Source: Crocodylus rhombifer | Taxonomy: Eukaryota; Chordata; Crocodylia; Crocodylidae | DNA length: 64,000 nt | Assembly (NCBI GenBank): GCA_038503035.1 | Contig: JAVSML010025158.1 | Span: forward strand, 62,001-126,000 | Direction: 5' to 3' | In this document: positions 1 through 12,309 of the stretch, piece after piece | How the letters are laid out: each line of letters opens with the position of its first letter | Position numbering within the stretch: the stretch's first letter is position 1 | Translations under genes and position numbers: made by a program | Notes under the pieces: model-generated | What the model was told of the DNA's origin: nothing | Seen by the model: the letters and a program-made list of their open reading frames with translations, nothing else | The model's database searches: none

Positions 1-1435
1 CTCTAGACCTTTGGCACCACACCAGAGCACCACGAGTGCTCATAAAGCCATGTCAGGGGTCCTGCAGTGACCTCAGCTAATTCCCTCAGTACTCTGGGGT
101 GGACATCGTCCGGACCAGTTGATTTAAATACATCCAGTTCCTCCAGAAGTTCCATCCTCACTGACCCTTGGCCTAGGTGCGTCTCCCCTGAGGCCTGAGG
201 GGGGCCCAGTGGGGGGGCTCTTCTGGTCCCTGCTTAGGAAAATGGAGGCAAAGAAGTCATTAAATATGTTAGCTTTGTCACCTGGTGTGACAACCAGATT
301 TCCTAGCCTGTCTTGCAGGGGCCCCACATTACCTGGTACCTTCTTTTTGCTCCCTATGTATTTAAAAAAGGACTTTTTGTCCTTGATCCGGGTAGCTAGT
401 CCCAGCTCCATCTCTGCCTTGGGCTTCCTGACTACCCCCCTACAGCCCCAAGCAACCACAGTGTAGTCCTCCCTGGTGATGGCCCCTCCCATCCATTGGG
501 TGCACACCTCCCTTTTAGCTAGAAGATATTCTCGGATGCTTTTGGTGAGCCATGGTGGCTTTTGTGCCCTCCTGCTCCCATTGATCCGTGCTGGGATTAC
601 CTCCCTTTGGGCTTGGAAGATCGTCTTCTTAAGGAGTGACCACTCGTCCTGGAGACCTGAGTCCCCTCCTCTCCGGGACCTCAGTTCCTCCTCAACTATT
701 CTCCTTAGCTCACTGAAGTCTGCCCTCCTGAAATCTAGGGCTGCTGCCTTGCTGCAGGCCTTGCCACCTTGCACTGGATGGTGAATTCCAATAGGCGATG
801 ATCACTTTCCCCCAGGTGGTCGAGCACCTGCAGCCGCCTCACCAGGTTGTCACCTATGGCCAGCACAAGGTCCAACAAGGGATCTCCCCTGGTGGGGCTG
901 TGCACCTCCTGGGTTAGATGGAGGTCCTGCATTTTGGCTAGGAACCTACGTGAGCGGTCAGTTCTGGCTGACTGCTCTTCCCAGCAGATGTCTGGAAAGT
1001 TCAGGTCACCCATAATAACCACGTCCTTTGACCTAACTACCTCCATGAGCTGACTTAAGAATTCCTGGTCTAGCTCTTCCACTTGGTTGGGTGATCTGTT
1101 GGGTGATCTGTAGTAGACCCCCACCATTAAGTCTCTTTCCCCTTGTCTGCCTTGTATTCTAACCCAGAGCACTTCAGTGTGCTCCTCCTCTGACTCTGTG
1201 CTACTTGATGAGGATGTGTATTCCTCCTTAATGTAGAGCACCACACCCCTGCCTTTCCTCCCTGTCCTATCCCTCCTGTACAGCCTATAGCCCTTGATAT
1301 TCACCGCCCAGTCATGTGTTGGGTCCCACCATGTTTCAGTGAGCCCATGTCTGGGTTGGTGTCAGCTAGCTGGAGGGTAAGTTCCTCCTGCTTGTTTCCC
1401 ATACTATGAGTGTTTGTATAGGGGCATTTGAGGCC
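1..1435 (-). pseudogene. CR1 ORF2 N-terminal part: AP-type endonuclease and start of reverse transcriptase, broken
   Basis: This is the endonuclease and linker region of the CR1 polyprotein, which nicks target DNA and primes reverse transcription. The minus-strand reading shows a CLYTNTHSMGNKQEEL start near 1430-1385. After a frameshift near 1345 it continues with TETWWDPTHDWAV and then the long frame 1304-735, which contains GVYYRSPN, GDLNFPDICWE (catalytic Asp and Asn) and SDHRLLEF (the SDH motif). A second shift near 735-775 leads to the linker between endonuclease and reverse transcriptase (774-124, about 216 residues, with DKKSFFKYI and NDFFASIF). A third shift near 125 leads to ELDVFKSTGPDDVHPRVL, the entry to the reverse transcriptase, where the window ends. 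All key endonuclease residues I can identify are present, so the decay is by indels rather than by loss of active-site residues. Confidence 0.9.
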
Positions 1436-1603
1436 CCCTGTGGATGTGTGCACTGGCCCGCTAATCTCAGCATTGCACTGGCCCTGTTGCTTACCTGGGT
1501 ATATGTTCTGCTCATTGGTCTAGGTTGGGCTGTACTTGTGAATACTGCTTGGTATAGGAGTCCAAAGCTTCCTCCACCCTCATCTTCCCCTTCCCCTGAT
1601 GAG

Positions 1604-2605
1604 CCTAGTTTAAAGCCCGCCGGAGAAGATCCACCAACCTAGAAGAGAACACACGGTTACCTCTAGGGGAAAGGTGGAGCCCATCCCATCTGAGCATGTT
1701 TCTCGTCGTGATGTGTTGTTGTCAAGGAAGTCAAAGCCTGCCTCAAGACACCATTCCCAAAGCCACCAGTTGGTCTCTGAGATGCACGTCTCATGCCATC
1801 TTCCACATCCGCTCACTGGTAGGACAGAAGAGAATACCACTTGTGCACCTATCTCCTTCAGCATGTCCCCCACAGCATGGTAGTCCACCATCAGGTGATC
1901 AGGGCTTCTCCTGGCCGCATCATTAGTACCCACATGGATTAGAAGCATGGGATAGTAATTGGTGGGCTGGATCACAGCCTGGATCATCCCCATCACGTCC
2001 TGAATCTTTGCTCTGGGCAGGCAGTAGAACTCACGTGTCGAGGGGTCCTGGTAACAGATGGGGCCCTCTGTACCTCTCAGGGTGGAGTCTCCTATGATGA
2101 TTACTCGACGCTTCCTCCTCCGGGACTGCTTAGCTCCTTCAGCCTGTTTGGAGCATGGAGAGTGTGGAGTCGCCTCCTCTCTGGTTGCCTCTTCTCCTTC
2201 CTTTTCCTCCAGTGTTGCCAGGGCCTCATACCTGTTCTCCAGCTGGACTGGAGGAACTGGTACTGTTGTGCTGCAAACAGCCCTGGTTCTGGAGGTGACT
2301 GTCTGCCACTCTGCAGTGGAAGGCACCTCCCAAGGTGCTTCTTCCTTGGGTGCATGGCCCTGCAGGGAAAGGAAATAACCATCAATTTCATCCTCCACCT
2401 CCCTGATTCCCCTCAGCCTGCTAACCTCCTCCTGGAGCTCCCTCACCTGCACCTCCAGGGCCCTAAGATGGGCACCTGCAGGACAGGTGTGGGGGGATGC
2501 CAGCTGCCCTATGGGCTCTGTCTGGATGGAGGCCTCAGACAAGCCCAGGGTAGGCTGTGCCCCCCGGGCAGGGGCCCTAACAGCACTCCATGTCAGCACC
2601 ATCAT
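1604..2605 (-). pseudogene. CR1 ORF1 protein, coiled coil plus SGNH esterase, frameshifted
   Basis: This is the first protein of the CR1 element, thought to be an RNA-binding, membrane-associated accessory of retrotransposition. From the start codon at 2605 the frame stays open for about 331 codons. Residues about 45-75 form a leucine-rich, heptad-like coiled coil. A basic stretch (SRRRKRR, residues 161-167) precedes the esterase domain. That domain has block I GDST (Ser at about residue 174) and the GTND block (residues 226-229), both typical of SGNH/GDSL hydrolases. The C-terminal catalytic Asp-His motif (DGLHLS) is not in this frame. It appears after a small frameshift near position 1700 (about residue 301), followed by SPRGNRVFSSR and a stop near 1604. 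ORF2 follows downstream on the same strand. The family assignment is firm; loss of function is inferred from the frameshift. Confidence 0.88.
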
Positions 2606-2720
2606 ATGAGTTGCTGTTTAATTACAGCTTAGTAGGGGCCTCCGCCCTACCCGAGCAGGAGTCTCCCTCCTGGCCCTTCCTGCCCGCCCGCCGGGCAGTC
2701 ACTTGACAGAGCAGGAGGTC

Positions 2721-4100
2721 AGGTGTAGTCTAGGTTGTCCAGCCAGATATTTTGAACCCTTTGTCAAGGTAACTGGATGGAACTAGGCAAAGTTGGCTTA
2801 GAAGGAGCAAACTGGGTAGTTGCAGATTTAAGCTAACTGCAGTAACAGTGTTTGCTGGACTGGGGCTTGCATACACAAAAGACAGTCACCTCCTTATCCG
2901 TATGACCACACTGAGTCTGACTGATTTTACAAGTTAGGTTGCAGATGGGTGAATATTCTTTTATGAAAAGAGTTCTGGGACTCAGCAATGGGACCAATTA
3001 AGGTGTAGGCCCCTGATATACTGGGTGTTCTTATTTTTATTTTTATATAGGTATATGGCTACTGTGTATTTTAAAAATAAATAATGTTTGTGTTTTCACA
3101 TTTTTAATGGCCCTAATGTTCTTGGAAATGCATGGAAACATGACCAAGGAGTTACAGTTTGAGTTCTTAGAACCCTATAAGATGGATATGTTGGAGGAGG
3201 TAAAGAAAATGACCTATCTTAAAAGGGAGTCCTAGCCAACATTGAACCTGGTCCTTCCTACTCACTAGTAACACCTGGCAGGATGATACGGAAAATAAAA
3301 GAGGTAAATAAACTAAAGCCTAAGAATTTAACTTGATATATTGTGGAAGTCTATCAATGGAAGTGGTCCAGCTCACAATTTTTAGTCAGATATGGATCAT
3401 ATAATAGGAGATGAATATATTTACAGAAGAAAAAATGGTTTATCGCTTCCCACAACTATGCTCTACAATATAATACAAAAGCACAGTATCATTTTTCCAT
3501 TAAATGCTGTAAGTACATTACAAGCAAACTGAACTTTAAGATTGCAGTAGTACATATAATCAGCAATTAGTTGCTTCTTGATTCTCCTTATATAGTCTTT
3601 TATCCCCATTATGATTCCTCAGCTGAAATTCACCAGCCTGGGCATTTGTATGTGATACAAGAATGCATTTTGTGTTTAGAATGGATTAGCTGGCTGCAAT
3701 ATTAGGCTAAAAATAGATGACCATTTTTCCCAGGACAAAGCATTTTATTCTAGGATTCTACAGATGTACAACCCATTTGCCCCACCCTAAATACCTGTGA
3801 AGTACTGAGGTAAGACTTTTTTCCTGGGACAATTAGGACTAATTTTGAATTAAATACCATTAAGCTACCTGTGAAAATACTGTTCTGAGCCTGTTTTGAT
3901 GCAAGTCATAGTCTGGGACAATTATGCCTGAGATAAGCCAGGCTTCTGTTTTTAGCCTAAGTTTTATTATTTTAAAGTTGGTCATGAACTACCTATACCT
4001 AAAGCCGTTCTGGAAGGGTCAAGAAAGAAAAGGGTCCAGACCCCTTTTTCTATATACCTTTGGTATTCATGGATCTCTCATTGCCACAAATACTCCTCCC
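2721..4100. other. Unique AT-rich DNA, no gene seen
   Basis: No open frame of note and no repeat family I recognise. The ORF at 3924-4109 has no domain and ordinary intergenic composition. Confidence 0.5.
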
Positions 4101-4104
4101 AACC

Positions 4105-4185
4105 TTTAATATATTCATTCTCACAGCACTCCTGAAGTATTATTACCTCCACTTTACAGATATGGAACTTAGGTCTCCAGAGAGT
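4105..4185 (-). repeat. Possible MIR/L2-like fragment
   Basis: A short run around 4120-4170 (a cacagc..ctgaagtattattacctccactttacagat pattern) resembles the well-known L2/MIR segment that reads tattattatcccCattttacagatg. It is too short to define ends or to decide between L2 and MIR. Confidence 0.35.
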
Positions 4186-4229
4186 CTACAACCTCGATCC
4201 ACAAAAGGTCTTAGGCAAACTTGAGATGT

Positions 4230-4406
4230 CTAAGGGTGCATAGGTTAATGCACATTGACCTATTTGAATGCTTATTAAAGCGTCACAAAAACAACCTTTG
4301 CTAATACACATTAAATTGCACCTTTTTCTAGTATCTCACAGGGGAGATACTAAATTTAATGTGCGTTAGCAAAAGAGCATTAATGAACATGTAGAAATGC
4401 CCTAAG
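4230..4406. mobile_element. Palindromic MITE, probably a DNA transposon derivative
   Basis: The outer ends (ctaagggtgcata on the left, gaaatgccctaag on the right) are imperfect inverted repeats. An inner pair is longer: ctttgctaatacacattaaatt near 4296-4317 pairs with aatttaatgtgcgttagcaaaag near 4353-4375, with tagtatct/agatacta closer to the centre. This near-palindromic structure without coding capacity is typical of MITEs. No clear target duplication was found, so the superfamily is not assigned. Confidence 0.45.
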
Positions 4407-5396
4407 ACTACAAGTTTGATCCTCAACCCCTCCCCCACTAACCAAGCCTCATAAGTATCTTACGTTTTCAATCAGACCCCTGACATGTTACATTTAAAAT
4501 GTGATTAACAAGTTAATCATGACTTAAATAGTAATTGGTTACATGTGGAATTCCATTTAAGGTGTGATATACATAGATTTGAGTAACCTCCACAAGAGTT
4601 ACATTTGTTCAAAAGGATATGTGGCAAAGGGTGGGGGGCACTTCATTTGACTCCTCTTTCCTCTCCTTTACCCAATATCTTTGATTCATACTCTTAGCCA
4701 GTATTTGGTAAACTTGTGTTCAATGCTCTTTTCAGCCTATGGGGATTTAAACCTACACCTGCCATGATAGAGTCTCAACCACCAAGCTGTATAGTAGGGT
4801 GGGACATTTTCAGATTTTTGGTTGAAGCTGTTCTACACTGTGTAGAAATGAATTTTCATTAGGCCAGAGAGAGGAAGCAATGCAGCAGCCTAGTCAAAGG
4901 CTTTGTCGAATGCATAAAGGATCCCTGGGATAGGGACCAGAATGATAAGTCAGTGCTCTATAGGTACTGGGAGAGTGATCTCATTACAACCTTTCAGTAA
5001 TCTTAACTAGGAATGGCAGATTACGTCCAGAATGATAGTTAACTAGCTTGTCTATTTCAAGTTCTGGTGTCTTGGTTAGAGGCTTAGATAGAAATACTTT
5101 CTTCAGCAAAATCAGAAACTTCCTCTCCTAAAACAGATATTGAGCATCTCTTGTAGAAGCGGGCCTAGCACAAGTTCATAGGACTTCTTCAGAATGGAAA
5201 GGGGGAATTATTTTCATACTTTCTTATATGCTATCACATTTAATTAAAAAGAGTGCACCCAATTCTAAAGCCAACACTTAGCTTCTTGAAAACAGAGTCC
5301 TATTTTCAAGGACATTGAGAATAGCTCTGCATAACAAAAACTGATTACAAGATACAAAATACAGTAACCATCAAACTGATGATCACTTGCACACAC
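4407..5396. other. Unique DNA, no gene seen
   Basis: No recognisable gene or repeat family. Composition is AT-rich. Confidence 0.45.
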
Positions 5397-5404
5397 ATAT
5401 TTAC

Positions 5405-6011
5405 TAGGATGTAAATATCATTTTAAAATGTATCTGTTTAACCTTCTCTAATTATATCAGTTAAATGGTTAACTGATAACAAATACCTAATCCCAGCTGG
5501 GGCACGTGGAGCCCCAGGCCAGCACCTGCCCTGGCCCACCCCATTGCAGGGGAGCAGGCCATAGCTGCCTGCCTGGGTTTGGAGCTGGGAGCTGCACACA
5601 GACCTGCTTGGGCACAACTGCTGTTGGGAATTGCTCCCTGGGACCTATGATGAGGAGGGGGGAAGAAGGGAGAGGAGGTAGCTGCATGCTCTGCCAGACA
5701 ACTCAGCCTTTGTGAAGCTGTGGGTCGCAGCAGTAGGCAAAGGGCTTTCCCAGTCTGGTGCAGCCACCAGTGTGCTGGGTGGGAGGGACCAGATTAGCTA
5801 TGGATACTAGTCCCCCCTGGCACTTCTCCCACCCTCTCCCCTCCTCCTCTCTCCCTCTCTCTGTACTGCCTGTTCTGCTACCTTCCTCTTCCTGAGGCAC
5901 CACGCTACTTCTCTTTCCTGCCAGACTGCACCCCATGCTAAACTTTAACTGATAATGCATCACTGATATAAAAGTACTTCTCGTTTAAAAGTCTAACCAT
6001 TTACATCCCTA
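5405..6011. mobile_element. Non-autonomous hAT transposon with GC-rich core
   Basis: The left end taggatgtaaat and the right end atttacatcccta are terminal inverted repeats. The flanks atatttac (5397-5404) and atacttac (6012-6019) are an 8-bp target duplication differing at one base. Eight-bp duplications are the signature of hAT insertion. The interior (about 5490-5940) is GC- and purine/pyrimidine-rich and shows overlapping open frames on both strands (5487-5963), but none has a transposase motif. Subterminal repeats such as gttaactgataac and ttaactgataatg lie just inside both ends. It is a non-coding derivative mobilised by a transposase encoded elsewhere. Confidence 0.8.
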
Positions 6012-6019
6012 ATACTTAC

Positions 6020-6570
6020 TATGTTGTTCATGAAAAAAATATAATCATACATATACATTAAAAAAAAAAGACTGAAAAGACTCTGCTGGAGAGCTTAGTA
6101 TGCCTCTCCCCTGCAACAGGATGTCTCTGAACTGAACACAAAACAGCAGCTATTTCTAGGATAAAGTAGATTCCTAGACACTAAATGGTGTCAGACATGG
6201 AAAACAATGTCATGACTGCAACATAACTACATATACCAAAGACATTATAACTATATAATAAGAAAATATTAATTTAATTAAAATAATTATGAAGTCAATT
6301 GATAATTTATGGATGTTAAATAGGAAAGAGGATCTTGTCCTTGAGAATGCTCTTTAAGACCTCTTGAGCAATGCTAAACCTTCTACATTTCTAAAATAAG
6401 CACATACAGATACTCGAGTCCTCATGGAATACATGGTCTCATTTATACTTAGATACCACAAATTACTTCCCAAACATAGAGTTTAGCTATAAGCCTCCAA
6501 CTATTGCTCCCCTGTGCCTTACCCTGTGAACAATCAGAATAACTTCCAAATTCTTCTTCCTTAAGGAGTA
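6020..6570. other. Unique AT-rich DNA, no gene seen
   Basis: Low-complexity AT-rich sequence around 6230-6310; otherwise nothing recognised. Confidence 0.45.
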
Positions 6571-6579
6571 TTGTCGCTT

Positions 6580-7790
6580 GTAGGTGTTATAGGGCATTGG
6601 TCCCCCAGGGATGTCAGGGTGAGATTGGGCTTTGGTGCCACCTAGGTGGTTCAGGCGCTGCTTCTACTCATTTGCCATGTCTTTGGTATTTTGTATGTTG
6701 GCAAGGCAGTTTGTAGGTGGCCCAAAGGGAGTCTTGCCCCTGAGTTTTCTTCATGGGGCTCCAACCTCCCCTTTATCCCACCCTTACCATGTCCATGGCT
6801 TGGGCAAACGCTGCTCACCACAGGTCTTCCCCTGGATGATCTCACCTAATACATGCTGCCCACCTGAAATGCGTCAGGTCTTCCTGGCTGTCAATCTTTC
6901 CATGTCCATCCCTTGTCTTTGGGCTGGCTCTCAGGCAACTAAACCAGCCCCATCTGGGGCTAACTGCAACTGAGGAAAACTTAACTGAAAGAGTGTTCAG
7001 CATCTGCCGACAGGCTCCTGGGATTCCATCTCCCTGAACCTATTTGGTCACTCTGGGGGACTCATCCAACCCTTCTCTCCTAGCAGGTGTAGGGACAGGC
7101 AGACACCTCATGCCCAGCCTCTGCCAGCTCTCCCAGCATGACCTCCCTGGGGCCCAGCTGACCTGTAGTCGAGCTATCCTGGTCCCACCAGCTGGTGGCA
7201 TTTACTTCCCCCTCCCATGGGTCTGTGATCCCCTGCACTTTGCTCACTGCGGGACTGCCCAGAGGTGCCCACAATCCTATGTGGCGGTCCTCTGTCATGG
7301 CACCTGAGCTCCCAGTCAGAGTACCACCATTCCCCTGCGGTGTCCTGAAAGGCTGCTGCTCCCTGGTGGGTCTCCCTTGCCCTCATCAGCTTACGCTCTT
7401 TGCCTTGCCTGTCTGGGTCCTCTGGCAAGTGCCCAGTCCCTCTCTCTGGCACTTGGGGCTCAAGCTTTCTGCAGCCAGCATCTCCTGGCCAGTGTTTCTC
7501 TCCCTGCTCCCCAGCGCTGCTCATCTTTACTTCTGCGGTGAGTATTGGGGTATGTCGGGCAGGGGTTTGGGACATGTTGGGGGGGCTTTTGCCTCCCCTC
7601 TCACAAGTATGTTGAAGAAGTATCCAAGAAAGCAACAAAAAACATAGACAATCATACATACTAAACAATTACCTTTCATCCCCCTCCCTGTGCCAGGAGC
7701 CAGTTGGCATTAACCTTCATGTTGTCCAGATGGTGGCCTTCCCACCCCTGCTGTGGACCTTTCTCTGTTGAGTCACTGAATGCCAAGTTT
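6580..7790. repeat. GC-rich, repeat-like block of unknown family
   Basis: Composition changes sharply to C+T-rich, low-AT sequence. There are overlapping open frames on both strands (for example 7174-7668 minus and 7195-7647 plus) that mirror each other and carry no domain. Such stretches in this window usually belong to LTRs or non-autonomous elements, but I could not find terminal repeats, a TATA box or a poly(A) signal to prove it. Confidence 0.25.
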
Positions 7791-8755
7791 CAGGTGAAAA
7801 TTTCAATTAATTTATCCAATGGGATGAGGTCATCTACTTCATACTTATCATGAAGTACTGGGAAAAGCAAAGGAAGGAGTCAGTGCCTATTTTATTCCTA
7901 TACTTCTTAATTTTTGCTGTAGCATGAAATGTTAGGAAAACAGGTTAACAACACAAACTGAGTTTCAGACACCTAAATATTTGGAATACTGCCTGTGACC
8001 ATTTTGTCTTTTCAGTAACTGGCTGAAAGACAAAGTGTATGGGAATGCTGAAGTATTATACAGCTAACACTTCAGAGCCAGGCTGGACATACTTGCATGG
8101 AAAATTCTAAAATACAATAGAAATGGGAATAAACCCAAATCCTATATCTTAAACTGCTTCTGAACTTCAAAAAGCTTCAGAGATGGATTAAAAAATTACA
8201 GTTCAGACTCAATTTATTTTACAGTGGCATGGGATTTTTTTTGTACCTGCAAAAGAATACTAGATGACAAAGATGGGCTACCACAGAATTTAGGAGACAT
8301 GGTCACTTCCCAGTGTTCATTGTTTAGATGGCTTTGTGAGTTAGAGTGGATTTCACTCCTATGATACCAATGATTAACACCATATAACTTTCTGCATGCC
8401 AAATTTTTCTGAATTGCCTGAATTAGCAAGGTATGGGCTAATAAATTAATGGACCCTGGCACTACTTAGGTAGCTAAGTGTCCTCCAATGGAAGGTCAGA
8501 ATTTTGCTTATCATCTTGCTAAGTGGTAAGAAAAATGAGCTAGGAGATGGTAATCTGCAAGCAGGCTTTATTCCTTCCCTTTTATAAGCATGTGCACATT
8601 TTGGCATTTACACTGTGCTTCAGATGATGCATCCTTCTGTTTACCCACAGATTGGGTGACCATGGATAGTACCAAGAATCCAGTTTCATTCAGTTTTTGG
8701 TGTCTCTGCTGAGGCTGTCAACATAGCTATCAACTGATGCTATTTGTGGGGGGTG

Positions 8756-8806
8756 GTGTGTGTGTGTGTGTATGTGTGTGTGTGAAAGAGAGAGAGACAG
8801 AGAGAT
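8756..8806. repeat. (TG)n followed by (GA)n microsatellite
   Basis: About 14 TG units with one TA interruption, then a GA tract with AC/AT interruptions. Confidence 0.9.
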
Positions 8807-9570
8807 AGCCAGCTGCCCATTATGAATATATGACACTCCAACTCATTTCATATTGGTACCTAGCAAGTCATTAGATTTCTGATCTAATCTAAATTCAAAC
8901 TAGAGATGAAAAGCTAAACAATGTGCAATACACTGATTTTTACTGTTTTGAATGACTACATAAAAAGTAGAAGAGCAGAACCTCTCCTCTGCACTGCCAA
9001 TATTTCAGTCGTATTAGGTGTAGGATTTGGGAGCAACTCTGTTATTTAAATTATGTTGAGGTTTCCACTTAAAGGCCAAAAATGGTCTGTTTCAGTTCAA
9101 AAGTTTAATTTTCATATTTGGCACCATACTCTCTCATTCAGTTGAATTTTCTACTATGTAGTAATTTTTCTTCCCTTTCAAAAAGAAAAATGCCACAATT
9201 TCCTTATTTGTTTGGGCTCCTCCAACTTAAAGATAAATGTTCACAAGCTCTACATTTCAGCTGGTAATGTTTCTTTACGGTCTTTAAGGCAAAAGCTAAG
9301 TAGAAGAACTTGAAATATTAAAGTTCCAAAGTTATTGCTGTAATTTGTCATAACGGAACTGAATTCCTCCAGGGGAAGTAAATACAAATAAGAAGTCTTT
9401 ACTTGCTAACTACACTCTACTATGGATTGGAAGTCTTATGACAGTGTAGCCTTTTGGGAATAGCATGAGAATGAATAGCATTGTTGGAAAGTAATGATGC
9501 TATGAAAAAAGTGAATAGATAAGGCATAGGGAGATGAGAAGAAACAGGGAAGGGGTGTGAGGAAATTGAT

Positions 9571-9620
9571 GGATTGATGTATCAGGATGGATTGATGGAT
9601 GGATTGATGTATCAGGAGGA
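9571..9620. repeat. Short GGAT/TGAT tandem repeat
   Basis: The segment ggattgatgtatcagga occurs twice (9571 and 9601), separated by ggat/tgat units. It is probably a slipped GGAT microsatellite. Confidence 0.8.
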
Positions 9621-10499
9621 TTGGGAAGGAGACAAGAGGATAAGGCTGGAAGACATCAGGACTTTCCTATTTCCTCCATCTGACACTTTTTGTGGTTGGT
9701 GAAACAGGGTGGTAGGAGTAGGAAGGCAATTTGCTCTAAGACATGGCAAGGGTGCTTTCCATCCACATAATCAACTGGCAACAGCCAATACTTGGGCACT
9801 AACTCCAGATTTCTTTAAAACGCAGCAAAAACCATATTATACATATCTATAGAATGTGTCCATCTGTTAGTAAGAGCACTCAGTCACCCTAAGGTTTTAG
9901 TTAAGCTTGTGCATTTGAGTGAGCAGTAGAGGGATTGTATGTGGGAAGTGGAAGGAAATGTGTTGTGGATTGATGCACATGGGTGTTATGTTAATCTATA
10001 CCCAATTGGGGTTTCCTTTCATTTTCTATTAATTAGAAAGCACATGTGTGTACACACACATTTTTATGCATACTTTTAAAAAATGCCTTAAAACTTGTTT
10101 TGGCTGCTAGTTATTATAAGCAAAACCCTCATTTCCACTCCCACCCCCTCCCCAGGCTTTTTTCTTTTAAAAAAATGCATTCATTTTACATTTAGTTTAT
10201 ATAATCCTTCAATTCTTTGCTGTTCCTTTAATTAGTATGTTATCACTGCCATCCTTTGTGCCCCTTAATCCAGTGAAGCCATTGTACAGAAATCTTCTAG
10301 GTCACAAATATTTTCCAAATAAAAATCTTTGCTAGTGTTAAACTCCTCTCTAGAGTGCAGTTAAGATAGGGGAGAAGGATTGTGGAGGCAAGGAGTGGAA
10401 GGGAGTGTCATGAATTTAGGAATTCATGTTTATTTTAAAGCTAAAAACCATTAAAAAGAAATTCACTAAGACAGCTTGGAAAACATTTTCAAAACATAT

Positions 10500-11099
10500 G
10501 AACAATAGTACAATAAAGGGGTGTGTGTGGGGGGGGGGGGTGACTGGGACACCAGGCCCAGGTGCTGGCCCTGGGAGTGTGCGCAAAAATAGCAGTAGTT
10601 TGCTGCTGGCCTGGCCACTACCATTGGCAGCACAGACACTGACATTGCTCTGTAGATCTGGCAGGCCAGACACTTTCATTTGGCCCGTGAGTGCCCACTA
10701 ATTAATTGTACCCTACCCAGCCCTTCTGCCCACAAGGGTGGGAGTGAGGGGCCTATACATATACATACCCACCGATACACCCTAGTGCACCTCCCTCATG
10801 AGTGGAAGGGCCCAGCTTCCAAGTAGGGCTGCTCCTGACACTGCTGCAGCAGCCAGGGGACCTGCTTGGCTTCCCTGGCATCCCACTCACTCCAGGCAGC
10901 CGGTAGGGAAATGGTGGGGGTGGGGACAGAGGCATGGCTGCAGCTGGATAGGGGCAGGGAGCTTGGGGCTGGGATTGGGGCTGGTGGCAGCATGGAGACC
11001 GCCCTCAGGTGGGTAGTGGCATTGTAGAGCTTGGGTGGACAGGGTGTGGGTGGGAGAGATGGTGGTGGGTGTGGGGACCCCTCAAACCTCCCCCCCTCA
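10500..11099. repeat. GC-rich repeat-like block with G-run
   Basis: Starts with a run of about 12 G after gtgtgtg and continues G+C-rich on both strands. It may be part of the same decayed DNA transposon as the right-hand end at 11.46 kb, but a left terminal repeat was not found. Confidence 0.25.
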
Positions 11100-11462
11100 T
11101 GGTGTGCATCTTTATTTTTGAGTTATTATACAATTGTCTATTTACACACTATGCAAACACAAATCATAACAAAAATATTTTTTGTAATAAAATTAAAATA
11201 TGTTATAGTAAGCATTTGACTTTTAATGTATGATTTGGTTTTTTTCTGGTTCCAAGATGGCAAAGCCCCCCCACCCCCAAAATGAGAATTTCCAGGGAGC
11301 AGGGGAAGGGACTTCCAGTGGCAAAGGTCAGGGGTTAGGGGCAGGACTTCCACTCCCAAGATGGGACCAGAACTGTTAAGGGGTGGGGCTACCCATGCAG
11401 CCATCAACAACTCACCAGAACTCATTAAATGGCCCTCCAGCCAAAATAATTGCCCACCTCTT
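11100..11462 (-). mobile_element. Right end of a decayed hAT-like transposon
   Basis: The right border ggccctccagccaaaataattgcccacctct, read on the minus strand, begins agaggtgggcaatt. This resembles the common hAT terminus cagaggtgggcaa seen in vertebrate genomes. The matching left end was not found, so the extent is a guess. Confidence 0.35.
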
Positions 11463-12300
11463 TAATACACCATGTTAGAGTTTTGGTATTTACACTGCTC
11501 TATACATCCACAAAGAATGCACTCCCATAGCCCTTTAAACGTAGGTAGTACTTAATGAAAGAGACTAAACAATGGGTGTAAACCGTGTATCATGTGTGTC
11601 TGGGACCTCTTGGTGGAGAAGAGGGACATTATTACCTTAAAATAAGAAAATCAGGCACCATTCAAATCTTACCATTTATCACTCCACAGAGAGAGGTGCC
11701 TTCATTGTCTAACAAGATAGGAAGTTCCTGAAAGTATGTGAAGTGGCCAGTGTTGCATTTTGAATCTCACACACCAAGTCTGTTTTACACCACCTCTGTT
11801 GCATTGTCTCTTTGTTGGTTGGTTCTGAATAACACACAAAGAAGAAGTATCAAAGGGCCTATAGCCAGCTGCAGCATTTGGAAAAACAGAATGAATGCAT
11901 AGTCCACAGCCCAAATCCTATTTCACCCCTAAGGCACCTGAGTGGGACTTAGGAAGCTAAAGATGACTGTTCTGCCCTCAGCTGGAGTCCATGTTAAATC
12001 ATTAATGCAAAAGGTAAACCAGTAATTGTAAAAGGTCCTCTTTTTCATCCTCCTTGCTGCTTTTTGTGACTTAGGTCAGATGAAATATGTTATAAAATTT
12101 GACCTGCTAAGGTTTTTTCAAGGACTGGAGCAGGATGGAACAGGAAGTCAATTAAGTGCCTTAGAAGTGAAATAAGGCCCAGGTGTCCAATATGAACAAT
12201 ACGTGGTTGAACATTAGTGCCGAGTAAATTATTCCTTAACTATTCAGAACCTTATTAGGATGAGAATGTATACTAAAGTCTGAAAAATATACGTGGCACT
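11463..12300. other. Unique DNA, no gene seen
   Basis: No recognisable gene or repeat family. Confidence 0.4.
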
Positions 12301-12309
12301 TTACAAATC

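Larger units (their letters stand above)
1..2720 (-). mobile_element. CR1 LINE, 5' half, cut by the left edge of the window
   Basis: This is a CR1-clade non-LTR retrotransposon read on the minus strand. It shows a short GC-rich 5' leader (about 2606-2720), ORF1 (about 1604-2605) and the first part of ORF2 (1 to about 1435). CR1 elements copy themselves by target-primed reverse transcription, and most copies are severely 5'-truncated. Here both the 5' leader and ORF1 survive, so this is one of the rarer long copies. The reverse transcriptase core and the 3' tail lie outside the window. Three frame breaks are visible (near 1700, 1345 and 750), with a fourth near 125, so the copy is not coding-competent, but it is much better preserved than the other CR1 pieces here. 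The 5' boundary is approximate and no target duplication could be assigned. Confidence 0.92.
7791..10400. other. Unique AT-rich DNA with two small simple repeats
   Basis: Nothing recognised as a gene. Contains the TG/GA tract at 8756-8806 and a short tandem repeat at 9571-9620. Confidence 0.45.

Noticed and set aside
7174..7668. Overlapping frames of 164 and 150 codons on opposite strands
   Set aside because: Mirror frames in C+T-rich sequence without domains or start context.
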